DNA from: Flavobacteriaceae bacterium
Lineage (GTDB): Bacteria > Bacteroidota > Bacteroidia > Flavobacteriales > Flavobacteriaceae
Assembly (NCBI GenBank): GCA_021647985.1
Contig: JAKITQ010000007.1
Coordinates: 1-64,000 of the forward strand
Reading direction: 5' to 3'
DNA: 64,000 nt
Shown in pieces: positions 40,250-50,153 of the stretch. The position numbers and the translations under genes are program-made. The notes under the pieces were generated by a model. It saw only the letters and a list, made by a program, of their open reading frames with translations, did not search any database and was not told the origin of the DNA. Positions within the stretch are counted from its first letter, which is position 1. Each line of letters begins with the position of its first letter.

Positions 40250-40596
40250 TATTTTTTAGGATTTTTAGATTTAACTCTTTCTTTTCTTACATCAGCCCAA
40301 GCTGCAGCATGTTTGTCTAGCCCTACAGTTAAGTAACGCATAATGCTGTCATCTCTTCTAAATTCTAATTCGTAAGCAGTGATAATATCACCTGGAGCTT
40401 TGAATTCGAATAAGTGGTAAAAACCAGTTTTTTTCTTTTGAATTGGATAGGCCAATTTTTTTAGCCCCCAATCTTCTTTGTAAATCATTTCGGCACCTTT
40501 AGAAACCAAGTAGTCTTCAAACTTCTTTACTGTTTCCTTTACCTGAGTATCAGATAAAACGGGATTCAAAATGAAAACAGTTTCGTAATGATTCAT
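40249..40596 (-). CDS. rpsF: 30S ribosomal protein S6
   Basis: [16 protein letters not shown]...[25 protein letters not shown]. Confidence 0.97.
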   Translation of the reverse strand: MNHYETVFILNPVLSDTQVKETVKKFEDYLVSKGAEMIYKEDWGLKKLAYPIQKKKTGFYHLFEFKAPGDIITAYELEFRRDDSIMRYLTVGLDKHAAAWADVRKERVKSKNPKK

Positions 40597-40629
40597 AAAT
40601 AAAATTTTAAATGTTATTTTTTAAGCGTG

Positions 40630-40637
40630 CAAATATA
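40630..40637 (-). promoter_or_regulatory. -7 element (TATATTTG on minus strand) for rpsF
   Basis: CAAATATA on + strand, about 34 nt upstream of rpsF. Confidence 0.55.
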
Positions 40638-40701
40638 CAATATAAAATTGGTATTTATTAAATTAACAGTCAATTAATTTAATCGCTTTCTCGGAAATTT
40701 C

Positions 40702-40709
40702 TATTTTTG
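40702..40709 (+). promoter_or_regulatory. -7 element (TATTTTTG) for the 40752 gene
   Basis: TAnnTTTG match about 43 nt upstream of ATG. Confidence 0.5.
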
Positions 40710-40751
40710 CAATCCAAAATATCCATAAGAAAGTAAATTTGATTTAATGAT

Positions 40752-41231
40752 ATGAAATACACACAATTAACAAAAGAACAATTTGAAGAACTACATGAAG
40801 AATTTGCGGTTTTTTTGGCTGCGCAAAGTATTGATGTAAAAGAGTGGGAAAAAATTAAAAAAGACAAACCCGAATTAGCAGATAAAGAATTAAATATATT
40901 TAGTGATTTTGTTTGGGAAAAGGTATTAAGTAAGGCCAATTATTTAGAGCATATTTCAAGTGATACCTTAAATCTATTTAAGTGTAATAAAAACGACATG
41001 CAGCGGATTGTTGTTAAAGTAAATAAGAAAGGTTTTAATTTGTTGGAAGATGCCGGTTTTAATTGGTTTTTAGACAATTCAAAAGATGAGAACATCGAGT
41101 ATTTAAAAGGAAAGAAGGCTTATAAAAAAGAAAGAAACATAGAAATATTCGAACTAATTCAACAAGGTGCAATTGTTGCAAAAGGTGAATTATTTGAAGG
41201 AATTTTAAAAATAATTGGTTCAGAAAGTTGA
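40752..41231 (+). CDS. Conserved hypothetical protein (Bacteroidota-type)
   Basis: Intact ORF with promoter; MKYTQLTKEQFEELHEEFAVFLAAQSIDVKEW; family name not certain. Confidence 0.75.
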   Translation: MKYTQLTKEQFEELHEEFAVFLAAQSIDVKEWEKIKKDKPELADKELNIFSDFVWEKVLSKANYLEHISSDTLNLFKCNKNDMQRIVVKVNKKGFNLLEDAGFNWFLDNSKDENIEYLKGKKAYKKERNIEIFELIQQGAIVAKGELFEGILKIIGSES

Positions 41232-41332
41232 AAAGTAAAAAGTTAAAATGTTGAAGATTGAAAGTAGAACCCGATACTTGATACCCGATACCAAAATCGA
41301 AGAGGGAAAAGCTAAAGGCCAACAATCAAAAA

Positions 41333-41875
41333 CTAGCTACTTGTTTCAAAAAAACTAAACATATTGCCGCCGTATTTTTTTGATTTGGTAAAGGTTTTAT
41401 TATTGGAAAGATTAGTTTGTTTGGCATGTTCAACAATCAATAAGCCATCTTCACTTAGAAGTTGTTTGTCAAAAACCAAATCAACTATTTTTTGATATTG
41501 TTCATCCGAAAAATCATAAGGCGGGTCGGCAAAAATCACATCGTATTTTGTATTGCTTTTTTCTAAAAAACTAAAGACATCACCTTTAACGGTTTGTATG
41601 CTAAACTCAAGTTCAGTATTAATTTTGTCTAAAAATTTAATACAGCCCTGATGTTGATCTACACTTGTAATATTTTTTGTGCCACGAGATGCAAATTCAA
41701 AACTAATACTTCCTATACCGGTAAAAAGATCTAATACTTTAATTTGGTCAAAATAATAGTGGTTATTTAAAATATTGAATAAAGCTTCTTTGGCCATATC
41801 GGTAGTTGGCCGAACAGGTAAATTATTAGGAGCGGTTATTCTTCTACTTTTGTGTTTTCCCGAAATTATTCGCAT
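41333..41875 (-). CDS. rsmD: 16S rRNA (guanine(966)-N2)-methyltransferase RsmD
   Basis: MRIISGKHKSRRI, RPTTDMAKEALFNIL, VLDLFTGIGSISFEFASRG, IFADPPYDF. Confidence 0.94.
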   Translation of the reverse strand: MRIISGKHKSRRITAPNNLPVRPTTDMAKEALFNILNNHYYFDQIKVLDLFTGIGSISFEFASRGTKNITSVDQHQGCIKFLDKINTELEFSIQTVKGDVFSFLEKSNTKYDVIFADPPYDFSDEQYQKIVDLVFDKQLLSEDGLLIVEHAKQTNLSNNKTFTKSKKYGGNMFSFFETSS

Positions 41876-42726
41876 TAAAATTGATTTAATAAGGTATAAA
41901 AACCACGTTTAGTTTCTTCATTAAAATAAGGTCCAAATTTATACTTGGATCTATTCTCCAGTAAAGCAATATTTCTGATGTACTTATATGCCATTTTATA
42001 GTAGGGGTGATCTTTAGATATGTTACCCGATAGCATCAATTCAAATTTTTCAGGATTTAAATTTAATTGCTCTGCAGTAAATAATATATAATAAATGAAA
42101 TCTTCTTTGCTTTTATGTTTGAATGAATTGTAAAATAAAAGCTTGTGATCGGCTATAATTACTATTTCAAAGTGTTTGGTATCTAAATTCACAAACATAT
42201 GTGGGTGTTCGCAAAATTTATAAGTGTTCATTAAATTTTCAATCAATACCGTTGAAAAGTGTTTGTATTCAAAGTTTCCAAATTTTTCTAAAAAAAAATT
42301 ATTTAAATTAACGAAGGGGATATACACATTAACAAGATCATGATTGTCAATTTCATCATAAACTATATAATCATTTTGATAGATTTTTGAAGAATACCGT
42401 ATGTAATTTTTTAAATTTTTTTCATCAAAAAGTGGTTTGGGAACCAGAGTTGATAAATCATTTACATGGGTAATATTTACCGAATTGTATCTTTTTTGTA
42501 ATTGTTTTTCAGATTGGAACAATTGCATCACATTTTCTAAAAGCTTTTGAGGAGAAGAAGAAGTAGAGGCAAATGTTGTGTGATTTATGCCACTAACCTC
42601 ATTGGTGTTTTGGTTAATGACACAAAAAGAAAATCCATCCAAACTGAGTTGGATGGATAAATGACTATCATTATGATAGCTATGTTCTATATGCTTTTTA
42701 GTTTTCTGAATCTTCTTTGTTACCAT
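41875..42726 (-). CDS. DUF3822 family protein
   Basis: Immediately upstream of rsmD; HLSIQLSLDGFSFCVINQNTNEV, KHFEIVIIADHKLLFYNSFKHKSKEDFIYYILFTAEQLNLNPE; downstream ATG used. Confidence 0.75.
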   Translation of the reverse strand: MVTKKIQKTKKHIEHSYHNDSHLSIQLSLDGFSFCVINQNTNEVSGINHTTFASTSSSPQKLLENVMQLFQSEKQLQKRYNSVNITHVNDLSTLVPKPLFDEKNLKNYIRYSSKIYQNDYIVYDEIDNHDLVNVYIPFVNLNNFFLEKFGNFEYKHFSTVLIENLMNTYKFCEHPHMFVNLDTKHFEIVIIADHKLLFYNSFKHKSKEDFIYYILFTAEQLNLNPEKFELMLSGNISKDHPYYKMAYKYIRNIALLENRSKYKFGPYFNEETKRGFYTLLNQF

Positions 42727-43426
42727 CATAAAATGGAGGCCAGTTACCATTTGAGTTTACATCTTTAAGAGAACCTACTGAGATATATTCACCAGGCACG
42801 TTAATTCCTCCAAGCGTTTCTTTTTCTTGACGAATTAAATCTTTATCCATTCCTTCTAATACAACATCTTTATTAACTTTAGCTTCAAAAACATACGTTT
42901 TAACACCTTCCATTTTTTCAAGTACACTAGTTTTTAATTCAAATTTAGCGTTAGTACCAGGTACTTTCATCATATTTTTATAATCTCTGCCTTCAAAAGA
43001 ATTAGCTACAGGCTCAAAACCAATAGTATCTACGGTTCTTTTTTCAACATCAATTGTAATTCTTCCTCTTTGTTCAGTTACAACAATATTCTTAATTTCG
43101 GTAATTGCAAATTTAGCAGTATCTATAAAACTTATTAATTCTTGTTCGTTAGCAGTGAATCTCCTATTAACCTCACCATAAGCTATTTGAGCATCACGAA
43201 TAATTTTTAAGTTATCAATTACTTTGGCATAACGCTCTCTTTTCATTTTGTTAAAATGAATTGGTTTCATAATGCTTTGGTATATTTGATAACTAAAAAA
43301 TATAATAAAAACCCACAATAATAATGAAACTACAGGTTTCAATTTACTAGGTAACTTATTTACAATAAAGTAAGCCAATCCAGCAACGGCCAAAATAGCT
43401 ACAATAATTATTATAATCGAAATCAT
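42698..43426 (-). CDS. Hypothetical membrane-anchored protein
   Basis: Intact ORF with two N-terminal TM helices; family not identified. Confidence 0.65.
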   Translation of the reverse strand: MISIIIIIVAILAVAGLAYFIVNKLPSKLKPVVSLLLWVFIIFFSYQIYQSIMKPIHFNKMKRERYAKVIDNLKIIRDAQIAYGEVNRRFTANEQELISFIDTAKFAITEIKNIVVTEQRGRITIDVEKRTVDTIGFEPVANSFEGRDYKNMMKVPGTNAKFELKTSVLEKMEGVKTYVFEAKVNKDVVLEGMDKDLIRQEKETLGGINVPGEYISVGSLKDVNSNGNWPPFYDGNKEDSEN

Positions 43427-43636
43427 TTTATAAAATTTAAATTAGGTTGTTCGCAAATCTACAAAATTTTTTGAATCACAAAAGTAATTATTATATATTA
43501 TATATTAAAATTTTGAAACAAATTGATATTCAACTCTTAAAATAGAACTTTTTTTGGTTTTTAATGCTTTTTAGAAAACAAATTCAGGGTTATTTACAAA
43601 ACATAAAAAATGACATAATATATAATCGAAAAGAAT

Positions 43637-43695
43637 TCCCTGCCTGCCTAAGGTAGGCTCGAGGCCAGCTAGCAGGTTCTGCCTTCGCGGATGGT
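43637..43695. repeat. GC-rich intergenic palindromic repeat island
   Basis: CCCTGCCTGCCTAAGGTAGGCTCGAGGCCAGCTAGCAGGTTCTGCCTTCGCGG; hairpin GCCTGCCT-A-AGGTAGGC at 43642-43658. Confidence 0.6.
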
Positions 43696-43849
43696 TGGTT
43701 TTAAGATTTTTTTTTGCTACTATCAAATAAAGCCTCCTGACAACAATAATCCTAAATATTTAAAAATAGCCAATACACTTAACCTAAAATAGTTTATATT
43801 TATAGTAACAAACTTAAAGTAAATACTTTTTGTTATTAAAATAAAAATT

Positions 43850-44221
43850 ATGAGAAATTTATTTTTTTTACTATGGATATGCATGATTGCACCACAAATG
43901 ATAGCACAGGATAAAATTGAAAAAATTAACGATAGAATTGTTATTCACGGTGAAGATGATTGGCAAAAAGTTCAAATTGTGAATTTAGATTTTGATGTTT
44001 CAGAATTAAAAAAGGGAGAAGAGGTAAAGGCCTTTGAGTATGGAGGAATAAATAAAACCATTGAAACTAAAATAGTACAAAAAATAAAAAGAATTGCTGC
44101 TTCAAAAGGATACCATACGGTTGTATTATCGTCCAAAAATATTACGCGAAGAACTGTTCATAGTGATAAAAATGGAAGAAGGTTTAAATCGAGTATTACA
44201 GGTGTTGGTTATACTTATTAA
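43850..44221 (+). CDS. Small secreted hypothetical protein
   Basis: Signal peptide MRNLFFLLWICMIAPQMIAQD; 123 aa; no family recognised. Confidence 0.6.
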   Translation: MRNLFFLLWICMIAPQMIAQDKIEKINDRIVIHGEDDWQKVQIVNLDFDVSELKKGEEVKAFEYGGINKTIETKIVQKIKRIAASKGYHTVVLSSKNITRRTVHSDKNGRRFKSSITGVGYTY

Positions 44222-44689
44222 GTGTAGAATTTATTAAAACAGTCTGCCACATAAGGTGCTTTTGGCTTCAATAACTGAATCCTCCACGCCCGTTATACCC
44301 ATAGTGACCGATGTGGGCAATGAAAATACACGCTGTCTGTAAATGTGACAATACTAATATCTAAATATTTTGTAAAGGTATCGTAGAGGGCGATGTCCCA
44401 AATAACTAAGGTTCTAGGTTTGTTTACAAAGACAAGTATTGAGCAACTTATTATTGACATACAAGAAGAAATAGATATATTGAGTAACATTGTTGTCCGA
44501 TTAAAATTTACGAGAATCCTTAAGAGTTATATAAAGCAATTGATTGTGTGTTTTTTGGCACCATTACCTACATTCCTATACTTAAAAAATTAGATGTGTT
44601 TCGATGCTCAATAATATAAAATAGTATTGCTATTAATGATGGTTGAAATATAGGAATTTAATTAAAATATGAGTCAGATACTCCTTGAT

Positions 44690-46621
44690 CTACCTTGATA
44701 TAGGATGATTTATTATTCCAAAATATACGGGTTTACATTTTTTACCAAAGACTGAATTTACAGCATTTTTAATCGGACCAGCTACAACTTGAAATCCTTT
44801 AATCTTTTCAATCTGAATGTTATCCATTTTTCCATAAAAATTTTGTTTTATTTTGGCACAACCATCTTTGTCGAGAACAAATATTGTAAAATTTGGAATA
44901 GTGTACTTAACAAAATCAATAGTTCCCTCGAAAGCAATTCTGTTTTTCACGGTGGCTATTGCTACATCCTCAGTTATTAACTGCCCATTAGATATTTTCA
45001 ATTCAGCAATAAAATTTGATATTAAAGTAGAATCCAATTCTCTTATTTTAAAATTGGATAATTTTAGCCAATCTGATCCCTTTGTAGCGGCTGTTCCTAT
45101 AGGACCAGTTAATAGAAATGCACTCACATCCATCAAATTAAATTTTTGTGTACGCTGATAACTTTTTAGTAAAGCATCTATATCCATTCCATACATAGTC
45201 ATTTTTTTACTGGAGATTACCACTTTTCCAACGAGGTTATTATTTAAATTAAATTTCTTCAATCCAGATATATGAAAATCGGCCAGTAGATCAACTTTGC
45301 CCCGTGAAATTTTCTTATTTTTCTTGGAGTTAAATAATTTTTCCGTATCAATATCTTTTACTTCACAATGGATCAAAACTGTTTTTTCTTGATTACTAAA
45401 ATCAATATTTACATTCCCTTCTTGTTTTGAAAAAGCAGGATTTTCTATGTTAAAAGAAACATTTAAATTATTATTCTGTCCCGAAAACGCTATTTTAACA
45501 CTTGTATCACTAAAAGGTGGGATTTCAATTTTTTCAACCCCCATTTTCCCATTTATTGATTTTAATCCAACTATGTTGGTTGATTTACTTTCCCAATTGA
45601 ATGAAACATTGTCAGCATCTAAGGAAATTCTATCGAATACTTTTTTACTATTATTAATTGGTATGTACTCCATTTTTCCATCTTCAATTTGTAAATGCTT
45701 TATTTTAAATGGATCAAAATGAAAAAGTGCTGATAAATTTATATCGAGATTGATTTTTGCCAAAGAATCCTGTACCCCCAACTTCTCCTTCAGTTCAATA
45801 TATGGAATTACTTTGTCAATTTGATTGGCTATATCGTTATATTGAAAATCTTTTATTTTTAATTGACTGTAAATTTTTAGCTCACCTTCATCACCAATTG
45901 ATGTTTTTGCAGAGAAACTAATAGACCCACATGGCATTGTTAAATCAAAATTATGAAACTCTAAATGTATTTTATCATTAGTTCCATATATTTGACCATT
46001 CACATCAATATTTTCAATATTTTCAAATTCTTTAGACAAATATCGAAATTGAATTATGTTAAAATTAATGTTTGGTAAAATATCTTCTTCTTTACTTTGG
46101 AATTTCAGGAAACCAATGTCAAATTCATCAATTAATTTCATTATTTTTTCTGAAAGTATAACCATAGCATCTGAAAAACTTAAGTTTCTAATTTTGTTCT
46201 TTTTTATATATAATTGTATACCTCTTATATTAATATTATCAACTTTTATTTTTGACAACTTTATTAAGGGCCTTAGATCTAATTTTAGTTCAAATTGATT
46301 TACTTCAATAAAAGGTGGTTCATCATCTCTAACTGTTGAATTTTTTGATATATAATATTTAATTTCACTAAGTCTAAACCCGGTTTTTGGAAAATATTTA
46401 AAGGGCAAAAAAGCAATTCTGTCGATTTTTATTTCTCCTTCATGGTTTTGGTTTACAAATTGTTCAATTTCTTGAATGATCCAATCCTTTTTGTTTTCAA
46501 AAATATACCAAAAAATGCCAATTGTGATAAAACTTAAAACAACTAAGATGCTCATTAGTCTAATAATAAATCTTATTATTCTCTTAATGATATTAGGTAA
46601 TTTGTATGTTGTTTTAGTCAT
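44690..46621 (-). CDS. AsmA-like family protein
   Basis: One N-terminal TM then long beta-rich chain; IEKIKGFQVVAGPIKNAVNSVFGKKCKPVYFGIINHP C-terminus. Confidence 0.7.
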   Translation of the reverse strand: MTKTTYKLPNIIKRIIRFIIRLMSILVVLSFITIGIFWYIFENKKDWIIQEIEQFVNQNHEGEIKIDRIAFLPFKYFPKTGFRLSEIKYYISKNSTVRDDEPPFIEVNQFELKLDLRPLIKLSKIKVDNINIRGIQLYIKKNKIRNLSFSDAMVILSEKIMKLIDEFDIGFLKFQSKEEDILPNINFNIIQFRYLSKEFENIENIDVNGQIYGTNDKIHLEFHNFDLTMPCGSISFSAKTSIGDEGELKIYSQLKIKDFQYNDIANQIDKVIPYIELKEKLGVQDSLAKINLDINLSALFHFDPFKIKHLQIEDGKMEYIPINNSKKVFDRISLDADNVSFNWESKSTNIVGLKSINGKMGVEKIEIPPFSDTSVKIAFSGQNNNLNVSFNIENPAFSKQEGNVNIDFSNQEKTVLIHCEVKDIDTEKLFNSKKNKKISRGKVDLLADFHISGLKKFNLNNNLVGKVVISSKKMTMYGMDIDALLKSYQRTQKFNLMDVSAFLLTGPIGTAATKGSDWLKLSNFKIRELDSTLISNFIAELKISNGQLITEDVAIATVKNRIAFEGTIDFVKYTIPNFTIFVLDKDGCAKIKQNFYGKMDNIQIEKIKGFQVVAGPIKNAVNSVFGKKCKPVYFGIINHPISR

Positions 46622-46637
46622 TTAAAATATTATTTTC

Positions 46638-49079
46638 CTACCTTTTAAATTCATTAATAATTCTCCTAATAGGAGCAGCAGACAGAATACCTTCTTCTTT
46701 AAATTTAGTAAATATTTTTAGCGAAATTGCATTATCTGTATTAAGGGTATCTGAAAAGGTGGTCCAATAATATAATGCAAAACTTAAATTTCCTCCATCA
46801 TCATAACCATAAAAATAAGCTATAGGTGCAGGGCCTTTACTTGTTCTTGAATCTTCTGAAGCCATATCACTTAACAAAGCTATAACTTTTTCAGGATCAG
46901 CATTAGGGGCGGTTTTCATAATTATTTTACTTCTTCGATCTCGATTACTTAGCGTATAATTAATAACTTTTTTTGAGATCAAATCCCCATTAGGGATAAT
47001 TGCTTCATAGCCTGAATAGGATTTAATATTACTTGATCTAATGCCAATACTTGTTACAACACCATATTCTTGATCAATTTCAATAGTATCTCCCAAATTA
47101 ATAGGTCTTTCAAATGCAAGGATAAGACCTGAGATAAAATTTAAAACAATATTTTGTAGTCCAAAACCTATACCAACACCTAGGGCGCCAAGCATCCAAC
47201 CAAGTTTACTCAAATCTATACCTGCTGCAGATAGAGCCATATATAATCCAATACCTACTAAAACTATTCTTAATAAAAGTGAGATAGCTGGAGCAACTCC
47301 TCTGGGAAGTGCATTGACCATCCATTCATCTAAAAATAAGGTTGCTGTTAACTTTGCAAGGATAAGTGCTGCAATAAAAATACTAAAAAAAGATAGAATT
47401 CCACCCAGTGAAATAGTCATTTTTCCAACACCCCATTTTACAAGCATTAAGTCATTAACCCATATAGTAATAAGTCCAAAAACGTCAAATCCGTTTAAGG
47501 TAAATAATAACCAAACAAATAAACCTACCCAAATAAGAAATGGATGAATCCGTTGGCGGGTTACACTAACCATTACTGATAAAGGTCTGATACTATAGGA
47601 ACTACGAATTTTAAAAAATAACACAAAAAGACTAGTAATTATCTTTACTGAGAGATAGACCACCATTCCTAAGGTAGTTGAAGTAAGAATACCTGTAATC
47701 AATAATTTAGATAAATTAACCATTCCAATAATATTACCCAAAATTGCAATAATCAATATTAATATATAAAAGGGAGCCAATATATTGAATAATTTATAAA
47801 TTGATTCAAATTGATTTGGTGATTTTTTTATAATTCTTCTTCCCAAAACCAGTGCAATAATTAGAATCACGGCATCTATTATCACTACCCATCTATACAT
47901 AGAAGTTTTAGAATCTAAATATGCCTCAAAAATGGAGATTAAATAAACAACAAAAATCAAGGTTAGAAAAAGGCTAAAACTCTTATTTGTAAGTTTTGGT
48001 AGTAAAATTACTGTTCCAATTAAAATCAATACTATATGTAGTTCCGCAAATATTGGAATAAGAGCTTCATAGAAAAAAGCGGACACTAATAAACCAACAA
48101 CTATAGCAGCTGAGATAGGATTAGAAATAACAATTTTTGCTTGTACCTCTAAAGGGGTTGTTAATTCTTTTATACTTTTTTTCCATTTTTGATTTACACC
48201 TAACATCAACAATAAGAGAGATAAAATAAATATTATCTGTAAAATTGCAGTATTCATATTCAATGACAAAAATTCTTTTAATTGTTTTTTGTTCTCTTTA
48301 AGTCCTGCTAAAATCACCTTTGAAGTAATTATTGAGTCAACTGAGGTTGCATCAATAACAAGAGTCTCTACATTTTTAGATTTCCAAATAGGCTTACTAT
48401 CAAAAATAAAATAATCCTTTTGTAATTGAAGCTCTACCTGTTCAATCTCTGTAATTGTATCATCAATAATCAAAACAAGTTCCGTTAGTCCCTTTTGAAT
48501 AATATAGATATTATCCAAACGCTTGTGGGTTATTTGTGAAATTTCTTCAAGAGTATTTATAATTAAATTCAAACTATTATGTACATCTTTAGATTCACTT
48601 GAACTGACAAGCTTTTCTTTAGTTTTCTTCCATTTAATTAATTCTAAACCAATTTCATCATTAATTTCAACTACCTCCTTTGTTCTGTTTTTAAGTATTT
48701 TTTGAGCAATTTTTATTTCAGAATGATAATTTTTCCACTCTATCTTGTTTACTTTTAGATCTCTACTACTCAAATTACCAACTTCTTTCAATAAAGAATC
48801 CCTTTTGTTGGTCATATCAATAAAAACAACATTTATCAAGGAGTCAACTTCTTCAATTTCAGCACTAGGTTTAAGAATTTCCCTTAATTTGATCATACGC
48901 TGACTTAGTTTTTCAGATGCATCTGAAATATTTTCAATTGAAATGGAGCTTTCAATTGATTGAGTACTATCCGTTACCTGAATATCTTTGCTTTGACCTT
49001 GAACTCTACAAAATAGAAGTATCGTAAATAATAAAAATAAGAATGTTGACTTGAAAAAGTTGTTCGTATTATGTTTCAT
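46638..49079 (-). CDS. Mechanosensitive ion channel (MscS family) with large N-terminal extension
   Basis: LGALGVGIGFGLQNIVLNFISGLILAFERPINLGDTIEIDQEYGVVTSIGIRSSNIKSYSGYEAIIPNGDLIS. Confidence 0.93.
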   Translation of the reverse strand: MKHNTNNFFKSTFLFLLFTILLFCRVQGQSKDIQVTDSTQSIESSISIENISDASEKLSQRMIKLREILKPSAEIEEVDSLINVVFIDMTNKRDSLLKEVGNLSSRDLKVNKIEWKNYHSEIKIAQKILKNRTKEVVEINDEIGLELIKWKKTKEKLVSSSESKDVHNSLNLIINTLEEISQITHKRLDNIYIIQKGLTELVLIIDDTITEIEQVELQLQKDYFIFDSKPIWKSKNVETLVIDATSVDSIITSKVILAGLKENKKQLKEFLSLNMNTAILQIIFILSLLLLMLGVNQKWKKSIKELTTPLEVQAKIVISNPISAAIVVGLLVSAFFYEALIPIFAELHIVLILIGTVILLPKLTNKSFSLFLTLIFVVYLISIFEAYLDSKTSMYRWVVIIDAVILIIALVLGRRIIKKSPNQFESIYKLFNILAPFYILILIIAILGNIIGMVNLSKLLITGILTSTTLGMVVYLSVKIITSLFVLFFKIRSSYSIRPLSVMVSVTRQRIHPFLIWVGLFVWLLFTLNGFDVFGLITIWVNDLMLVKWGVGKMTISLGGILSFFSIFIAALILAKLTATLFLDEWMVNALPRGVAPAISLLLRIVLVGIGLYMALSAAGIDLSKLGWMLGALGVGIGFGLQNIVLNFISGLILAFERPINLGDTIEIDQEYGVVTSIGIRSSNIKSYSGYEAIIPNGDLISKKVINYTLSNRDRRSKIIMKTAPNADPEKVIALLSDMASEDSRTSKGPAPIAYFYGYDDGGNLSFALYYWTTFSDTLNTDNAISLKIFTKFKEEGILSAAPIRRIINEFKR

Positions 49080-49131
49080 ATATTTTGTGTTGTATTATTT
49101 TAATAAAAAAAACGTGTGAGTTGACTCTTTT

Positions 49132-50136
49132 CTATTTTAAAGGATTTGTATCCTCAATCCAATCAAAACTTTTATTGATAAATTTAGGGGGTTTAAAACG
49201 ATACCCTACAGAAATTTTAATAAAACTTCTTACATTTTTAAGTTTTACAATAGCAATATTATCATAAGATGTAGCAACGGCACTAAATGTTATTCCACCG
49301 AAAAAAGAATTTGAATTATAACCTAAACCAATGAGTGAATTGATATTATAAATAAATTTGCCGCTCCAATTAATATCATCTTTATCAACTCCTTCTGTTG
49401 ATACTTTATTGAATCCATAGCCTAATCCTGGGGACAGACTTAAATTTGAATACCATTTTTTATTAATAACAAAAGTGTAATAATATGCTGTGTTTAAAAT
49501 AAAATTGACACTTTGAACCTTTTGGAAGAGTGAATTATTGGTCATTTTAAAATATTCATAAGTATAACTAGGTATAAAACTACCAGCACTTTTTCTTTGT
49601 ATTTCATTTTGATTTAATACCGCTTTTAATGAATAATTTTTATTGAAATTATAACTCGTAATACCTCTATAAACTCTTGTTTTTGCATGAGGTAAAATAA
49701 TATATTCAGTATTTGAAAGAAGATTAAAATTGTTAAAATCTGATACATCTTCAATATAATAACCAGCAATATTAGATACTTCAAATGTTTGTGCCCATTT
49801 TTTCGAAAAAAAGAAATCTAAATTTATTTTAAATACCGTCGTGTTTCCTTTGAGGTCAGAATCACCTTTTAAAAATTTTGGAGAAAAGCCCAAACTTAAA
49901 TTTAAAAATTTATGATTCACTGCAATCGACATCCTCAAACCTGTATTTGGTTTTACAGAATATTTAGAATTATTTACATCAATTTCAAAAGTTTCTAAAT
50001 CATTATCTAACTCAAATTTCAAATTTAGTTTGTTTTGCATGGTCTCGAAATACACAGAATTAGAAAATGAAGATTCTTCTTGTGAATACATCAATAATCT
50101 TAAGGATAAAAAAAAGATGAATATTAGTTTTTTCAT
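49132..50136 (-). CDS. DUF6268-like outer-membrane beta-barrel protein
   Basis: Signal peptide from ATG at 50136 (MKKLIFIFFLSLRLLMYSQ); alternating beta strands; C-terminal FIKISVGYRFKPPKF. Confidence 0.65.
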   Translation of the reverse strand: MKKLIFIFFLSLRLLMYSQEESSFSNSVYFETMQNKLNLKFELDNDLETFEIDVNNSKYSVKPNTGLRMSIAVNHKFLNLSLGFSPKFLKGDSDLKGNTTVFKINLDFFFSKKWAQTFEVSNIAGYYIEDVSDFNNFNLLSNTEYIILPHAKTRVYRGITSYNFNKNYSLKAVLNQNEIQRKSAGSFIPSYTYEYFKMTNNSLFQKVQSVNFILNTAYYYTFVINKKWYSNLSLSPGLGYGFNKVSTEGVDKDDINWSGKFIYNINSLIGLGYNSNSFFGGITFSAVATSYDNIAIVKLKNVRSFIKISVGYRFKPPKFINKSFDWIEDTNPLK

Positions 50137-50153
50137 GACATTGAGGATTTCAT

